From positions 173,393 through 237,392 of the forward strand of contig NZ_FNCH01000009.1 of the NCBI RefSeq assembly GCF_900100705.1: a stretch of 64,000 bases of DNA. Reading direction: 5' to 3'. The notes below the pieces were generated by a model. It was not told where the DNA came from, made no database searches, and saw only the letters and a program-made list of their open reading frames with translations. Positions 63,850-64,000 of the stretch are shown piece after piece. The DNA comes from Pedobacter terrae (GTDB lineage: Bacteria; Bacteroidota; Bacteroidia; Sphingobacteriales; Sphingobacteriaceae). The first letter of the stretch is position 1, and the number at the start of each line of letters is the position of its first letter. A program made the position numbers and the translations under genes.

Positions 63850-64000
63850 ATGTCTAGTCCTGAAATAGCGATACAAAAATAAATCGTTATGACAATTATT
63901 ATAAATTCGGGTTACCAAAAGCGTACCCAAAAGGACTATTCCTTATCCCTTAAACATCAGATTGTTTTCGAGATTGAACAGGGTGAACTCTCCACAACAG
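63850..64000 (+). mobile_element. Left end of an IS3-family-like insertion sequence, cut by the window edge
   Basis: TGTCTAGTCCTGAAATAGCG at 63850 is the probable left terminal inverted repeat. The element continues beyond the window, so its right end, target duplication and second ORF cannot be seen. Its position directly after the DUF2795 terminator fits a recent insertion into intergenic DNA. Confidence 0.6.
63889..64000 (+). CDS. IS3-family transposase OrfA, N-terminal part
   Basis: The visible 37 codons read MTIIINSGYQKRTQKDYSLS and then a helix-turn-helix beginning KHQIVFEIEQGELSTT. The KRTQKDYSLS stretch is characteristic of the N-terminus of IS3-type OrfA proteins in Sphingobacteriaceae and Flavobacteriia. 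Only the start of the DNA-binding domain is present; OrfB with its DDE catalytic core would lie beyond the window. Confidence 0.65.
   Translation, partial: MTIIINSGYQKRTQKDYSLSLKHQIVFEIEQGELSTT

Overview
The window looks like a chromosomal segment of a Sphingobacteriaceae member (Bacteroidota), most like Pedobacter. The evidence is two SusC/SusD outer-membrane pairs, GLPGLI and DUF6377 proteins, a fused nucleoside-recognition protein, promoters of the Bacteroidota type (minus-7 box TAnnTTTG, usually without a Shine-Dalgarno sequence), and intergenic repeats of a kind typical of that group. The species call is inference; no rRNA or tRNA gene was seen.

Layout. 0.3-2.5 kb: a DUF4385 protein, a basic TPR-like protein and a luciferase-like flavin oxidoreductase. 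2.7-8.2 kb: a redox and regulation block (HxlR regulator divergent from a QorB-like reductase, an EamA permease, and an aldo/keto reductase - SDR - AraC operon). 8.1-14.4 kb: gene-poor accessory DNA with a class 3 lipase-like protein, a YtcJ-like amidohydrolase and two small orphans. 14.4-17.5 kb: a PRISE-type reductase with a Crp/Fnr regulator next to a Crp-like box, then a PAS histidine kinase. 17.9-26.1 kb: a compact polysaccharide utilisation locus (GH43 - SusC - SusD) divergent from a DUF6377 membrane regulator, probably for arabinan side chains. 26.5-33.4 kb: HEAT-repeat protein, DUF1826, DUF92, small proteins, MaoC hydratase and an FtsX/MacB-type permease. 33.7-42.7 kb: a TonB receptor with metal-regulator-like dyads at its promoter, a 330-bp tandem repeat array, a PaaI-like thioesterase, and a second SusC/SusD pair. 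43-59.9 kb: mostly core genes (nucleoside-recognition protein, S9 peptidase, yidC, pyrG, GLPGLI/beta-barrel pair, MarR-GNAT fusion, kdsB, deoxynucleoside kinase, trpS). 60-64 kb: a second repeat array, then plsC-gatC, a LolD-like ATPase, cobalamin adenosyltransferase, DUF2795, and the left end of an IS3-type insertion sequence cut by the window edge.

The main non-coding signal is the repeat content. The arrays at 36.3-37.1 kb and 60.1-60.9 kb share a core in which a short variable cassette, sometimes a perfect hairpin, sits between constant flanks. Related hairpins occur singly elsewhere, and another palindromic repeat is built into the kdsB reading frame. Several genes have the minus-7 box only 4-9 bases before the start codon, which suggests leaderless transcripts. 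No phage, CRISPR array, secondary-metabolite cluster or obvious new defence system was found.
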